Below are positions 54,388 to 64,000 of a DNA stretch of 64,000 nt, one piece after another. The notes beneath the pieces were generated by a model that worked only from the letters and a program-made list of their open reading frames with translations, was not told the origin of the DNA and did not search any database. The stretch's first letter is position 1. Every line of letters begins with the position of its first letter. The position numbers and the translations under genes were made by a program. Origin of the DNA: Coleophoma eucalyptorum. Its lineage: Eukaryota; Ascomycota; Leotiomycetes; Helotiales; Dermateaceae. Where the stretch lies: assembly GCA_026120035.1 (NCBI GenBank), contig JALRME010000015.1:675830-739829 (forward strand), given 5' to 3'.

Positions 54388-56087
54388 CTAACCTACAACT
54401 TCCCATCGCCATGCTAGATAATTCAATGCCTCTACAAGCAACAGCAGTGTTGCTGTCGCAGCCTCCTCAAACATGTTACCCTCCTGAATTAACCATTGAC
54501 ATTCCGTGGCAGCTTCGTATAGACAATGTATTACCAGTGGACTGGAAACTTTGGGATCATGACCAAGAATGCACCGGGCCAATGAAGCCGCTCGTGTGGT
54601 AACAAGCTGTTTTATCCCGTCAATGGAGGTCGCCTGTAGACGACTTTCTTCAGCGAACCGCTCGGAAAGGACATCGGGCTGGTTACACGAATATAATTGG
54701 TATAAGATCAATCGCGCCGAGGTGCAAAGGGCGACATCGAGGGTGGTTACAGATTCGCCTTGTTGTGGATCGTCTATTGGCCGACTGAGATGCATATCCA
54801 AGGCCGTTAGGGTCGCATTTAACTGAAGTGCCTCATGTAGGACAAACTCTCGATCTTGCATATCTTTGTGGTAGTTCCGATGATTGAGAACGCGGCCAAG
54901 GATATGAGAGGCTTGGCAGGCCCGTGCAAAAGGGCCGACATCCAAGTCAGTAGAGAAGCCCGTGGTGTAGAGAGCGTGAGTTGGCGCGATGTTGCCCTGC
55001 TGCCATTCCGAGTCTACTGTGGGTAACATTTCTCCCATTGAGGGTTCGGGTGTTGCAAGAGGCAGACCTATCGGGCCAAGGTTTACATATCTATTGGATA
55101 TTGGCACATGTCGAGGTAAAGGGAAGCCTGGAACTGATTGAATTTGATTGCAGAAGCTCACCGTTCAAGAATTGACACCGCCCACCATGTCCGACGCTCC
55201 TCTTCCAAATAAGTCCAAGTAGGGGGGCCTGAGAAAAGCTGTGTACAATTTTTTCGATCATGTACGCCTCTTAGGAGGCCGAGCCTGGCGGCGTGGCCTA
55301 TCGTTAGATATGCTGCTGGGAAGATTCCATGCCCAATCTCATACAATGTGACGAGGACAAGAGATTGCAAGATGGCAAGAGACGTAGGCAGCAACTGTTC
55401 TACTGTATTCAAGTAGGTCTTGGCTGCTCTATAGAACTCGGAGTTGGTTGCTGAAGTATTGTGGTCTCGAGGGGTAGAAGTAGCTAGTCTCATGCACAAG
55501 AGTACCAAGGTCAGCTCAGAGGCTTCATCGACGCGGTTAGTTTGAATAACTCGATCTATGCGTCGCCTACTGACAAATGGGAGGCAAGTATCAATAGAGG
55601 AGAAATAGTCCTCGCAGATAGCATTTGTGCTAGGCACGAGTAACTGAGAAATGTAAGCAGGCACAGGATGGGCACTCTTGAATGCGAAAGGGGAGACGGA
55701 ATGGAAGTGCTCGGTGTCGAGGAAGAAAGCGTTGGGAAATGGAGGTGCAGCGGTGTTTGGACTCAAATCTCCAGGCACGGGAAGTGTGACTGGTTGAGGT
55801 TCATCGGAGGGAGGCAGATTGTGTGCTTTGCGGCTTGTTGAATAGTCGCAGATCTTGCCCAAGCGAACGCACTTCAGATCACTTTGTCAGCCAACCGCTA
55901 TCTGAACTTAATCAAGAAACATACGAGAGAACAAGACGGTAGCTCCCGTTGACATTTTCTTTTAAGTCGACTATTAAAGCATCAACCATAGTCTCAACCG
56001 GGTTGGGAGACATATGACTTACCTGCATTGTCTACAAGCTTGTGGTGCCTGGGTCGGGTTGGCCTCTGGCGACTGCGACTGTTCCAT
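54388..56087 (-). CDS. Zn2Cys6 transcription factor (Fungal_trans type)
   Basis: Proposed exons are 56087-56023, 55970-55925 (46 nt), 55871-55162 and 55090-54388 (introns 52, 53 and 71 bp), 507 residues with all phases consistent. Only this splicing builds the zinc cluster: CRQCSRLKRKC, C-x6-C-x2-C, then VRLGKIC, a complete CX2CX6CX6CX2CX6C at residues ~18-46. The middle homology region follows, with the diagnostic EEERRTWWAVSILERYVNL spanning the last intron, so it is a regulator of the Gal4/XlnR-like superfamily. It is divergent from the short-chain dehydrogenase at 57042, with 954 bp between starts. Control of that neighbour is plausible but not shown. Confidence 0.94.
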
Positions 56088-57041
56088 GGGTTGCTCAGGA
56101 GGTTCAAATCCAGGAGCTGGAGCTAGTAGTATTTTTGTCCTATTATAAATGCGCGATAAATAACTGGTATCATGGGCTGTCGACGCTGGCTAGCTGGAAT
56201 CGCAGTTGTTACAATTACAACGCCGAACCTGCGAACCGCCCTGGGAAACCGCTGAGGGGTCTAGGACGACCGCACATACAGTACTGTACATTGGCAAATC
56301 AGACGACCGCAGGATCCACATTGTGCTATCAGAGAATAGTGTCCATTTGTTAGGCTGCGGAGCACAGACCCTTTCCATTTTCCTGGGATACAGTGTCTAC
56401 AGCCTAAAGATATTCACTTTGGGTTTGTGATAGGCTTTAAGAGCTATGACAAAAGTGATTATGAGTATAATATAAACAACTGGATCCGCCTAGAGCTGTT
56501 CGCAAAAAGGATCCGAAAGTGCCAAAAAGTATATGCTTTTTTAGTTGGTAGATCCGATATATCCTTTCGTACGGACGTAAGGTTAAAAGGGTTCGCTTAG
56601 GCCTGTTCGATAGGCGAAGGAAGGGAAGGCCAACTGCTGCCAAGAGACATATAGAGGCAGAGCGGGCGCTAGAGGCTGTAGAAGCGGACAATTTCTCCCG
56701 TACATGTCCGCTCATGGCTTTAACATGCCCGCTCAGTCTAGGAGTATAACAAAACCGACCAATGTGGCGACGATAATCCTATGCAAATAAGCATCCAGGA
56801 TATAATTACGCTCATAGCATTGTAATATCGGGGATATTGCGACAAAGAATGTGGTTAGGAGGAAGTATAACGCCGCCTCGTGCATTACAGAAAAGTATTT
56901 AATTAGACCGCTTGTCGCCCGTCAAGACTTCATTCAAAGAAATACAATATCTACTACCAGAAATCAACTTTATAATTAGCTTGGTTCTGCTACCATTATT
57001 GTTTCCCTACCAAAACATTGATTAAGTATCATAGATACATT
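56088..57041. promoter_or_regulatory. divergent promoter region between Zn2Cys6 regulator and SDR
   Basis: This 954-bp stretch separates two divergent starts. Part of it (about 56480-56750) looks like decayed coding DNA with a basic reading (GRPTAAKRHIEAERALEAVE on the plus strand), perhaps a transposon trace. No binding site is identified with confidence. Confidence 0.45.
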
Positions 57042-58118
57042 ATGTCTTACCCTTCCAACCCCTACGCTAAGCTATTTGAACACCCAGAGGGCCCCGGTGA
57101 TGCCCGTCCTACAGCCCTCCAGGTCATCCAAAACAATGATGTTGTCAATCAGTGGGCAGGTATGGTTGCACTTGTGACAGGTGCAACTTCTGGGCTGGGT
57201 ATCGAGACTGCACGTGCGCTCTATGCCACTGGTGCGGACGTTTATATCACTGCCCGCAGCCTTCAGAAGGCCAAGGCTGCCATAGATGATATCCGCAGTT
57301 CATCCCCCGGCAGTGGCAAGCTCGAAGTGATCGAAATGGACATGAACTCACTCGATTCCGTCAAGGAGGCTGCAAATTCTTTCTTGACCAAATCAAGCAA
57401 GCTAAATATCCTCATCAATAATGCTGGTAAGAAATATTTGGCATGACTTCGAACCATAGAGCTAATTTGTATCTTGCTAGGTATAATGGCTATTCCAGAG
57501 CTCACAACGACTAAAGATGGATTTGAGCAGCAATTTGGGGTTAACCATCTAGCACACTTCACACTGACGGCCCTACTGCTCCCAACCCTCATCCTAAGCA
57601 GTACGTCGTCCTTCAACTCAAGAGTAATTTCAGTTTGTTCAGCCGGCCATCGATACTCAGGTATCAATTGGGATGATGTTAACTTGTCCGATAACTACTC
57701 CCCATGGATTGCCTATGGGCAGTCCAAAACAGCTAACATCTGGCTGGCAAATTATATCGATCGCGCCTACGGTCCTCGTGGTGTACATGCGTTCTCAGTG
57801 CATCCTGGTGGCATTATGACGCCGCTGCATAAGAACAACCCGCCTGAGTTAATGGCCGATTGGAATAATGATCCTAAAAAGTTGGCTTCCTTCATGTCGC
57901 CTGAGCAGGGAGCCGCCACTACAGTTATGGCCGCCACGTTTAAAGATTGGGAGGGTATGGGTGGCAAATACCTATATCACTGTAGCTTAGGTGAGCCTGC
58001 TAAGGATATGATGGAGATTCTGGATCCAGGTTATGCACCACATGCATATGATGAGGACGGAGAAAAGCGGCTGTGGGAGTTGAGCTCTAAGCTTACCGGC
58101 GTGGATGTTATGGAATAG
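57042..58118 (+). CDS. short-chain dehydrogenase/reductase (retinol-dehydrogenase-like)
   Basis: Proposed exons are 57042-57426 and 57481-58118 with a 54-bp intron, giving 340 residues. The ATG at 57042 is preferred over an upstream in-frame TTG. Classical SDR motifs are complete: TGATSGLG (cofactor loop), a DMNSLDSVK acidic segment, NNAG split by the intron, a catalytic Ser in SVCSAGHRYSG, YGQSK (catalytic Tyr and Lys) and HPGGIMTPL. The family oxidises or reduces alcohols/ketones with NAD(P)H. Similar fungal proteins are often annotated near secondary-metabolite or detoxification genes. The substrate is unknown. The N-terminus has no signal peptide, so it is probably cytosolic. Confidence 0.95.
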
Positions 58119-59369
58119 GAAGAAGTCCATTTGAGGCGAAAAGAACATTTGTGGTATTCTCCTACTTACATAGTACTCTCCTACTTCCTTTCCAAATGTT
58201 CGGCACTTGACTAATTTTATTTCATCGTTCTCTCTGACACTCTTTTCGGCCACTACCTCCTTAAGAGGAATCCGACGGGATAGATCCTTAGCATATACAT
58301 ATATATAGCTGCCGTCATTGCCACATACCTGTACCACTCCCTATTCCTACATTACTAGCACCCTATACATGTCTCAAACCGAGCTTTAGCATTGATTAAG
58401 CTCGGCCTCAAACCAGTTCAATCTATAGCTAAGCTTCGATTTAAGCCGAGCTTGATCTCCGACCGAGGTGGCCTATCCCGAGGGCCGAATTGAGCTGATC
58501 GTTGGCTCTAAGCCAACTTAAATCGGGATTGCAGCATAGGCCGCCAAAACCTAGTAGCCTAACTGTTATTATCATAAGTATAGAGATAAAATACATGGTT
58601 TTATTTCGTATTATACTTATTCCGCCAACCCTGCTATCGTTAAGATATTAGTCCAGCTAGGAGAGATAGTTCCATCCTTAAAGAAGTCTTGGAACTGTTC
58701 CACCATAGTGTTCCACTGCTTAGGATATAATCCGTCATATGCAGAACCTTGCTTATGCATATTACCCAAGATGTGGGTATCACCTGTGGTTCCGTTCGGG
58801 TAAGCAAATATGCCTCAGATATTTCCAGAGAAGGCTGAATGATAGTACCCTGAACCAGTAGCAGCAGTGATGTTGGGGTTGCGGACATCGGCAATGTCAC
58901 CGATGAATTATACATCCTTAACCTTTGCATATCATATTGAATAGAAACCTTATCACAACAAACGATAGTGAAGGTGTGGAAAAGGAAGACATGGAGGCCC
59001 CATCAACCTTCTATGAAAATGGACACAAAGTTGAAGAGGTTTAAATTTTCGGAAGTCATGCCGGACGTTCAGTGCCTTGCTTGGCTTGCTGGTCCCGGAT
59101 GTCCCGTCAGCAACTGCTTGCTTCCCACGGATCCCATCCCGACTGCTTCTTCAAATGATCCATCGGTACCTAGTAGTAGCAAGTCAGTCTTTTTCATGAA
59201 CCTCGCGCGCTCGAAAGTACTTAGTCTTAGCATTTCTGATTAACCTATAATAAGTACTATGTAGTGGCTTTCTATAGGGTGGCTATCAATTTCCTATATT
59301 TTCGATAGTGCTTCTAACTCCTCGATATCATCGCGGGGATAGAAGGAGGCAGTTATACGTACTTATTCC
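58119..59369. other. intergenic with repeat debris and a coding relic
   Basis: 58380-58560 is a low-complexity-like stretch built from AAGCTCGG/GCCGAGCTT-type words. The coding relic at 58640-58970 is listed separately. Nothing else is supported. Confidence 0.45.
58640..58970 (-). pseudogene. stop-interrupted coding relic of an unidentified protein
   Basis: On the minus strand one frame reads like protein for about 100 residues (IGDIADVRNPNITAAT..., GIFAYPNGTTGDTHILGN, YPKQWNTMVEQFQDFFKDG). It is broken by a TAA and a TGA. The TAA could be a C-to-T change from CAA and the TGA from CGA, as expected of RIP or old decay. I do not recognise the family. No intact copy is in the window. Confidence 0.55.
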
Positions 59370-60290
59370 CCTGGTTCGTTTTCTCCTACAAATACTCGCT
59401 GTAGGCTGCCTACTAGCAGAAAGACACAGCGCTCCTCTTAGCTCCTAGACTATAATATCTATACCCACTGTGTCTGAGACAGAGCCGATCCTACATTCTA
59501 TCTTTGTATATCCTAATTGATACTCGCTATAGGTTGCCCTTTTTAGCTGAAAGTCTAATCTGTCCTTTCGGCCCTTAAGTATATATTCTGTTTTGCAAAA
59601 ACCACTAAGCATAGTATACCCACTCATATTCCTAGTCGTTCTTATCAGGAATCTCGGATTCTCTGATAGTTTGGCTTGTCTCTCGGCGCCTTAGGGAATT
59701 TGAAGAGATAATAATAGTCGAACTGTTCTTGGTCCTAGCTTTGTATGTCCATTAAATTACATCATGTAAATACTAGGGATCTAGTAAAGGAGGATCCGAC
59801 CAATACATAGGTACCCGCACTCTATACCTAGTTTGACTGTGTCTTCCCCGCGAAAACCTGATCTTCTTAGAGTCCCTCCGGCTTCGTATTCTCCCATCAA
59901 TACTCGCTGTAGGCTGCCCTACCAGCTGAAAGATGTAACTTTCCTTTTGACTCCTTCTGCATTCACCAAGTTTGAGGCATAGGTACCTACCTAATCTATA
60001 AGTATATAGTAGTCTCCTATCTTTGTACATCTTAACCAATACTCGCTGCAAGTTGACACTCTCAGCTGAAAATCCAATCCCCCCTTTAGCTTCTTAAGTA
60101 CAGTATGTGTATCCTACCTTGCGAAACCATGAAGCATCGTATACCACATATATTCCTGGTTATTCTTATTACTATCTCAGATTCTCCAATAGTTGGCTTG
60201 TTCCTCCGCTGTTTAGGAGATTCGAAGAAATAATAAGATACATAGTTAATCTGTTCTTTGTATAGATTCACTTCTCTCATGCAGTGAAAG
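59370..60290. repeat. diverged tandem duplication, ~520-bp period
   Basis: The unit around 59390-59740 recurs around 59890-60265. Shared words include AATACTCGCTGTAGGCTGCC (59394 and 59901 areas), TTGCGAAACCA/TTGCAAAAACCA and GAAGAGATAATAA/GAAGAAATAATAA. Each unit also holds a second, weaker copy of the TACTCGCT...GCTGAAA motif about 125-145 bp further on. Differences are largely C/T or A/G, consistent with RIP. Confidence 0.75.
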
Positions 60291-61661
60291 AAGGATCTCG
60301 CCAGCGCAATGAATACTTGTACCTGTATTCAGTGACTTAGCTATGACCGAAACCTAATTTTCTCAGAGCTCTCCTCGATTATGTTTAAAGTAAAATTAAA
60401 TAGACGAACCGGAATATTTAGATCTTGCGAAATAAGAGAAGTTTATTAAATGACTGGGCAGTACTGTAACTAGAATAAAATCAAAAATCATATACACGTA
60501 TTATAGACAAGGAGATAGGCAACCTACGTAGCTAATCAGATCAAACTAAAAGGCCTACCGCCACCGCAAGACAACGTAGCACATGCGTTACTAAGTAATA
60601 AGTACCTTCGGAGAAGAGTGCGTTAAGGTGCATAGGTGGAATATGATATTGGAAGGAAAACAAGAGTAGCAAGAAGATATCTGAATCATAAAAGTATCGA
60701 AGCGAATAATTCCTTAATCAGGTAATCAGAGTTTTCTAATTAGGTAAGGTAGAGACGTAGGATAACCCTGTATTTGAGGGATAGGGTAATGTATTACCCA
60801 AGTAGTATCATAGGTAAGGGTAGCATAATCGATAAGGCAAGAATAATACGAATATTTCTTCTATACGTATAAGGGCAGTACGCATTAGTAATATAAGGAA
60901 GTTAAGTAAGAAACAATAAGATATAAATACTTATGTAATCAGCTTTGTTTAATTTTTAGAGCTTACCTTATTTCTTAAGGAAATAAGTAAGGTCTATATA
61001 TATATAAGTAGAATTTTTAAAGCTACAGTCTTAGCTAAGTAGCTTTAAGTCGAGTTCAAATATAATTTAAGTCTAAAACTAGGTAGATCAGTTTACTTTA
61101 GTAGTTAGTTAGAGTTTCCTACGTTATATAGTATCTACCTAGATAGGCTTAAGTTAGACTGCAGTCTACCTAGTTTAGAGTCGAACTAGGCTTTTATTAA
61201 ATCGAAATCAACTTAGGTTTAACATAGTATTAACTCCTATATATTATAGCAGTACTGTAAGAACCAGTAGCTCTAACCGGGTGTGTAATATTCGAAGGAT
61301 ATAGAATATTGCCTAGTATCATACGTTAAGGGTAGCCTAATCGATAAGGCAAGAAAATACTAATATTTCTTCTATACGTATAAGGATGGTACGTATTAGT
61401 AATATAAGGAAACTAAGTAAAAAACAATAGAAGGATAATTAACAATAACCAGCTTTGTTTAATTCTTAGAACTTACCTTATTTCTTAAGGAAATAAAGTC
61501 TATATATATAGGTAGAAACTTAAGCTAGTAGATACATATAAAACATATGCTATAGCCTAGTCCGAGTTTAGGTTTATTAATTCAAACATAATTGTAAAGC
61601 GTAGTCTAGGCTTAGGTTTATATAAAACGTACTATAAAACAAAGAGTAAAAGTCGACTTAG
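60291..61661. other. A+T-rich RIP-like tract with tandem repeat copies
   Basis: No coding region. It contains two direct copies of the dispersed repeat whose inverted relative is at 40630-40840. Confidence 0.6.
60821..61515. repeat. two direct copies of a dispersed repeat, ~512 bp apart
   Basis: 60821-61020 and 61333-61515 share the TCGATAAGGCAAGAA word, a TTTCTTCTATACGTATAAGG block, and CAGCTTTGTTTAATT followed by ACTTACCTTATTTCTTAAGG-like sequence. There is no open frame. The class is unknown. Confidence 0.75.
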
Positions 61662-61666
61662 GTTAC

Positions 61667-61987
61667 TGTTGGAATATCGTTATATCACCTACACGTGATC
61701 ACAACATTGTCATACGGTAGATATGTAAGGGTATATCACAATACCCCTACATACTGTATACATATATTTGTAATATCGACGTACCATACGTATGTACTTG
61801 TACGTGCAAGGAGGCAATCACATGTACAGTACTACATATCGCAGGGAGATTGGATCAATACCCTAGGGGGGTACTTATACGACCTCCATAACGCTCACTT
61901 ATAAGGATCATCTATGTTTTTACCTCACCATTTTGACCTGTCTATTACAGCTACAGTTGAAATAAGAGGTATATAGATCAACCAACA
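61667..61987 (+). mobile_element. solo LTR of a retrotransposon, 321 bp
   Basis: It begins TGTTGGAATATCG and ends GATCAACCAACA. The flanking 5-bp target-site duplication GTTAC is perfect (61662-61666 and 61988-61992). It is related to 31779-32095 and 62193-62490, both in inverted orientation to this copy. Confidence 0.92.
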
Positions 61988-62192
61988 GTTACCTTTAAAG
62001 GATATTCTAAGCTTATTTTACCTATATAAAATATAGATTGTAGTACTATACTATATATCTAACATGTAAGTGTCTAGAGATTCAGTAACATTAATTAAGT
62101 CACAATAGTACTATACCTAGGTATGTAGTTATAGAAATTCGTACAGACGGCCCAAAATAAGTAGCAACAATTTTCCACTAAAGCATATTTAC

Positions 62193-62490
62193 AGTTGGTT
62201 GATCTATACCCCTTTTTTTTAACTGTAATTGACAGGTAAGGTAAAATGTAGATAATTCTTCTAAGTAGGTGTGATGGAGGTCATATAAATACTCCTATTG
62301 AGTACCAATTCGACCTCCGTTGCAATAAAATCATGTTGTTCGCATCCGAGTACACACAGGCACAGGCATGTGTGGTGTGATGATATTCCAAATGTATGCA
62401 TATGTGGGTGGTATGGTAATATACCCCCCTACATGCATGCCGTGTAACGATGTTCCAAACATATGCAGGTGATGTGGCGATATTCCAACT
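62193..62490 (-). mobile_element. diverged solo LTR, third copy
   Basis: It runs from AGTTGGTTGATC to GATATTCCAACT. The terminal TG/CA are mutated to A/T-type ends, but the inner sequence follows the other copies (CTATACC..., GGTGTGATGGAGGTC...ATAAATAC, TTCGACCTCCGT). Flanking TTTAC and GTTAC agree in 4 of 5 bases, an eroded target-site duplication. Confidence 0.82.
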
Positions 62491-62495
62491 GTTAC

Positions 62496-63736
62496 CTACC
62501 TACATATAAAAACCAACTAAACTCGATTATAAGTTAATCAGACTTAAATCTTTCCCTTTTTCTACTCAAACTTAAGTCTATTTTGATCTTAGTTCGAATT
62601 GGTCTTAGACTGGATTTAATACACGATTGCACCACGATATTTTATTTCACTGCGAAAGGTGTTTCCTGTGAAATGCTTAAAAGTTCATCTGACAAACGAT
62701 TTATAACTTTTTAGTGTTGTAAAACTACAATTACGTATCCAATTCTGAGAAATGCTCAAAGTAGATCAGATCTGAGTACTAAGGACTTCACCAGGTGGAA
62801 TGACGTTTATTAGATGTAAAGAGTGTACGCGTTTTCGCTGATTCTGTTGGATTCACCTCAATTTAACAGTATTAAAAGACCAAAGATAGGTTCTACCGTA
62901 GAGTTTGAACTAAAATCTGGATCTTCTCGAATCAGAACTAGAAGAGAATCGGTAGATAGGAAAGAGTTTTGAAGCAATTCTGAAAGAGAGCAGTTAATAG
63001 CGGCTATCGTTCATATGCATCGTCCAATCTGACAAGCATATAACGAATTCGCAAAGCAAGAGATCCCTCGCGCATAGGACCCCGAGTGACGAGAATTTGT
63101 AGAGCTAGGATTGAAACAGATGAGAATAACCAGTCTTTTGATTAGTGCTAAATTACTTCCAAATCCTTTGCGGGCTTCTAGCACTGTTACGAAACATGAA
63201 TCCTTAAGAGCATGATCTAACATTGAACTTATTCGGCATCATTGCTCCCGCGGTTGGTTCGACCTGTCACCTGGCTTACGTAAGGAGTTCCATAAGGAAC
63301 AGTAATGCAGGTAAGCTCGTGCTATCTTATCTATGATAGTGAACGATTTAGTACTCACTCATCTTAGCGTCTCAAAACCAGGCCTTGTATACGTCTACCA
63401 TCCACAGTCACTTATAAGAATACAGCTTTACAGCAAAAGATATGTGGAATAATATACTTTGCAAATCTTTGCGGGCAGTCATGATTAGCGTCGTTTCCTT
63501 ATCATGGCTGCTCCGCGAGCAAGAAAATAGTTATCGGGCCCGGAATTTATTTCAACTCCACTTATCGCGATAAGCAGTTGCCCGCTCACATTCCTTGCCA
63601 CCACCACTTTCGACCTTGCACTCAAGGAAAGCATTTAGGTCAGCTCATGGAGCGTTCGAAAATGCTATGGCATGTTCAGGTATAGAAGTTCTTTCCACCA
63701 GAGCAGTAGGCAATCGGATCAACCAACTGCCACATA
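62496..63736. other. intergenic, upstream of the permease gene; no gene supported
   Basis: Mixed composition; RIP-like until about 62640, then more balanced. The frame at 63011-63223 minus is not recognised. The promoter of the NCS1-type gene must lie here. Confidence 0.45.
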
Positions 63737-64000
63737 ATGGGACTTCTCGCTAGAATTGATGATGCTCTTCGAACAAAGGAATCTATATTTGCCGAGGATG
63801 CTGAGTTGAGCGGAAGAGGAGGAAAGAAATGGGGAAATGAGGATCTCGATCCATCACCGTAAGCCACGGAGTGCAAGTCAATTGAATCTTTTCTGACCAA
63901 GTTTCGAAGACCGCAGCATCGAACCTGGGGTTCCTGGAACTACTTTGCTTTCTTCTGGGCGGTCTCCTTCAATCCAGTCGCATGGAATGCTGGTTCCAGT
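63737..64000 (+). CDS. NCS1-family nucleobase/allantoin-type permease, N-terminal part
   Basis: Exon 1 is 63737-63858 and exon 2 begins at 63910 and runs off the right edge, with a 51-bp GTAAGC...GAAG intron; 71 residues are visible. The join yields NEDLDPSPPPQHRTWGSWNY followed by FAFFWAVSFNPVAWNAGSS. That is the hallmark entry of fungal NCS1 carriers (N-x-DL-x-P-x-P-P...R-x-W, then TM1 with its conserved Asn-Pro region). Family members import uracil, uridine, allantoin, thiamine or nicotinamide riboside by proton symport; the visible part cannot decide among these. The cytosolic N-terminus is short and hydrophilic. Confidence 0.88.

Noticed and set aside
56480..56750. Transposase remnant between the regulator and the SDR
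   Set aside because: A basic protein-like reading is visible, but no transposase motif or inverted repeats could be identified.

Overview
The window reads as accessory DNA from a filamentous ascomycete. Its genes have short GT-AG introns (about 50-160 bp) with TACTAAC/CTGAC-like branch sites. Two regulators carry fungal Zn2Cys6 clusters, and there is a giant multimodular non-ribosomal peptide synthetase (NRPS). Long A+T-rich, TpA-rich tracts look like repeats degraded by repeat-induced point mutation (RIP). Exon joins below were made by eye from splice-site consensus, reading phase and family motifs. No search was run.

Layout. 1-14540 (minus) is the 5' part of an NRPS in one uninterrupted frame, running off the left edge: T-C-A-T-C-A-T-C-A-T-C-A-T-C. 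It starts with a T-C pair that has no adenylation domain. To its right come a secreted GH92 mannosidase with one unresolved frame break (17025-20003), a triose-phosphate/nucleotide-sugar type transporter (20754-22203), a purine nucleoside permease family protein (23905-25339), a membrane-anchored type-B carboxylesterase (26241-28262), a secreted octapeptide-repeat protein interrupted by an assembly gap (30496-31321), a GT25-like glycosyltransferase (32300-33332), a Zn2Cys6 regulator (35052-37232) and a Nudix-domain protein (38672-40066).

From about 40 to 51 kb the DNA is repeat-rich. It holds three copies (two complete, one end only) of a non-autonomous hAT-like element. Between them lie two divergent paralogous small cysteine-rich secreted proteins (43858-44166 and 45398-45658) and a small one-TM hypothetical gene. 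From 51.9 to 58.1 kb genes resume: a GH1 beta-glucosidase-like enzyme, a second Zn2Cys6 regulator, and a short-chain dehydrogenase transcribed divergently from that regulator. From 58.1 to 63.7 kb lie degraded repeats, solo LTRs and a stop-riddled coding relic. The window ends in the first exons of an NCS1-family nucleobase/allantoin-type permease (63737-64000).

How the pieces relate. No gene right of the NRPS looks like an obligate partner (PKS, acyl-CoA ligase, acyltransferase, P450), so any biosynthetic cluster probably extends left of the window. The rest is a mix of secreted hydrolases, transporters and candidate effectors separated by transposon debris. The signals most worth following are the NRPS starter architecture, the repeat protein, the cysteine-rich pair and the hAT-like family with an internal inversion.
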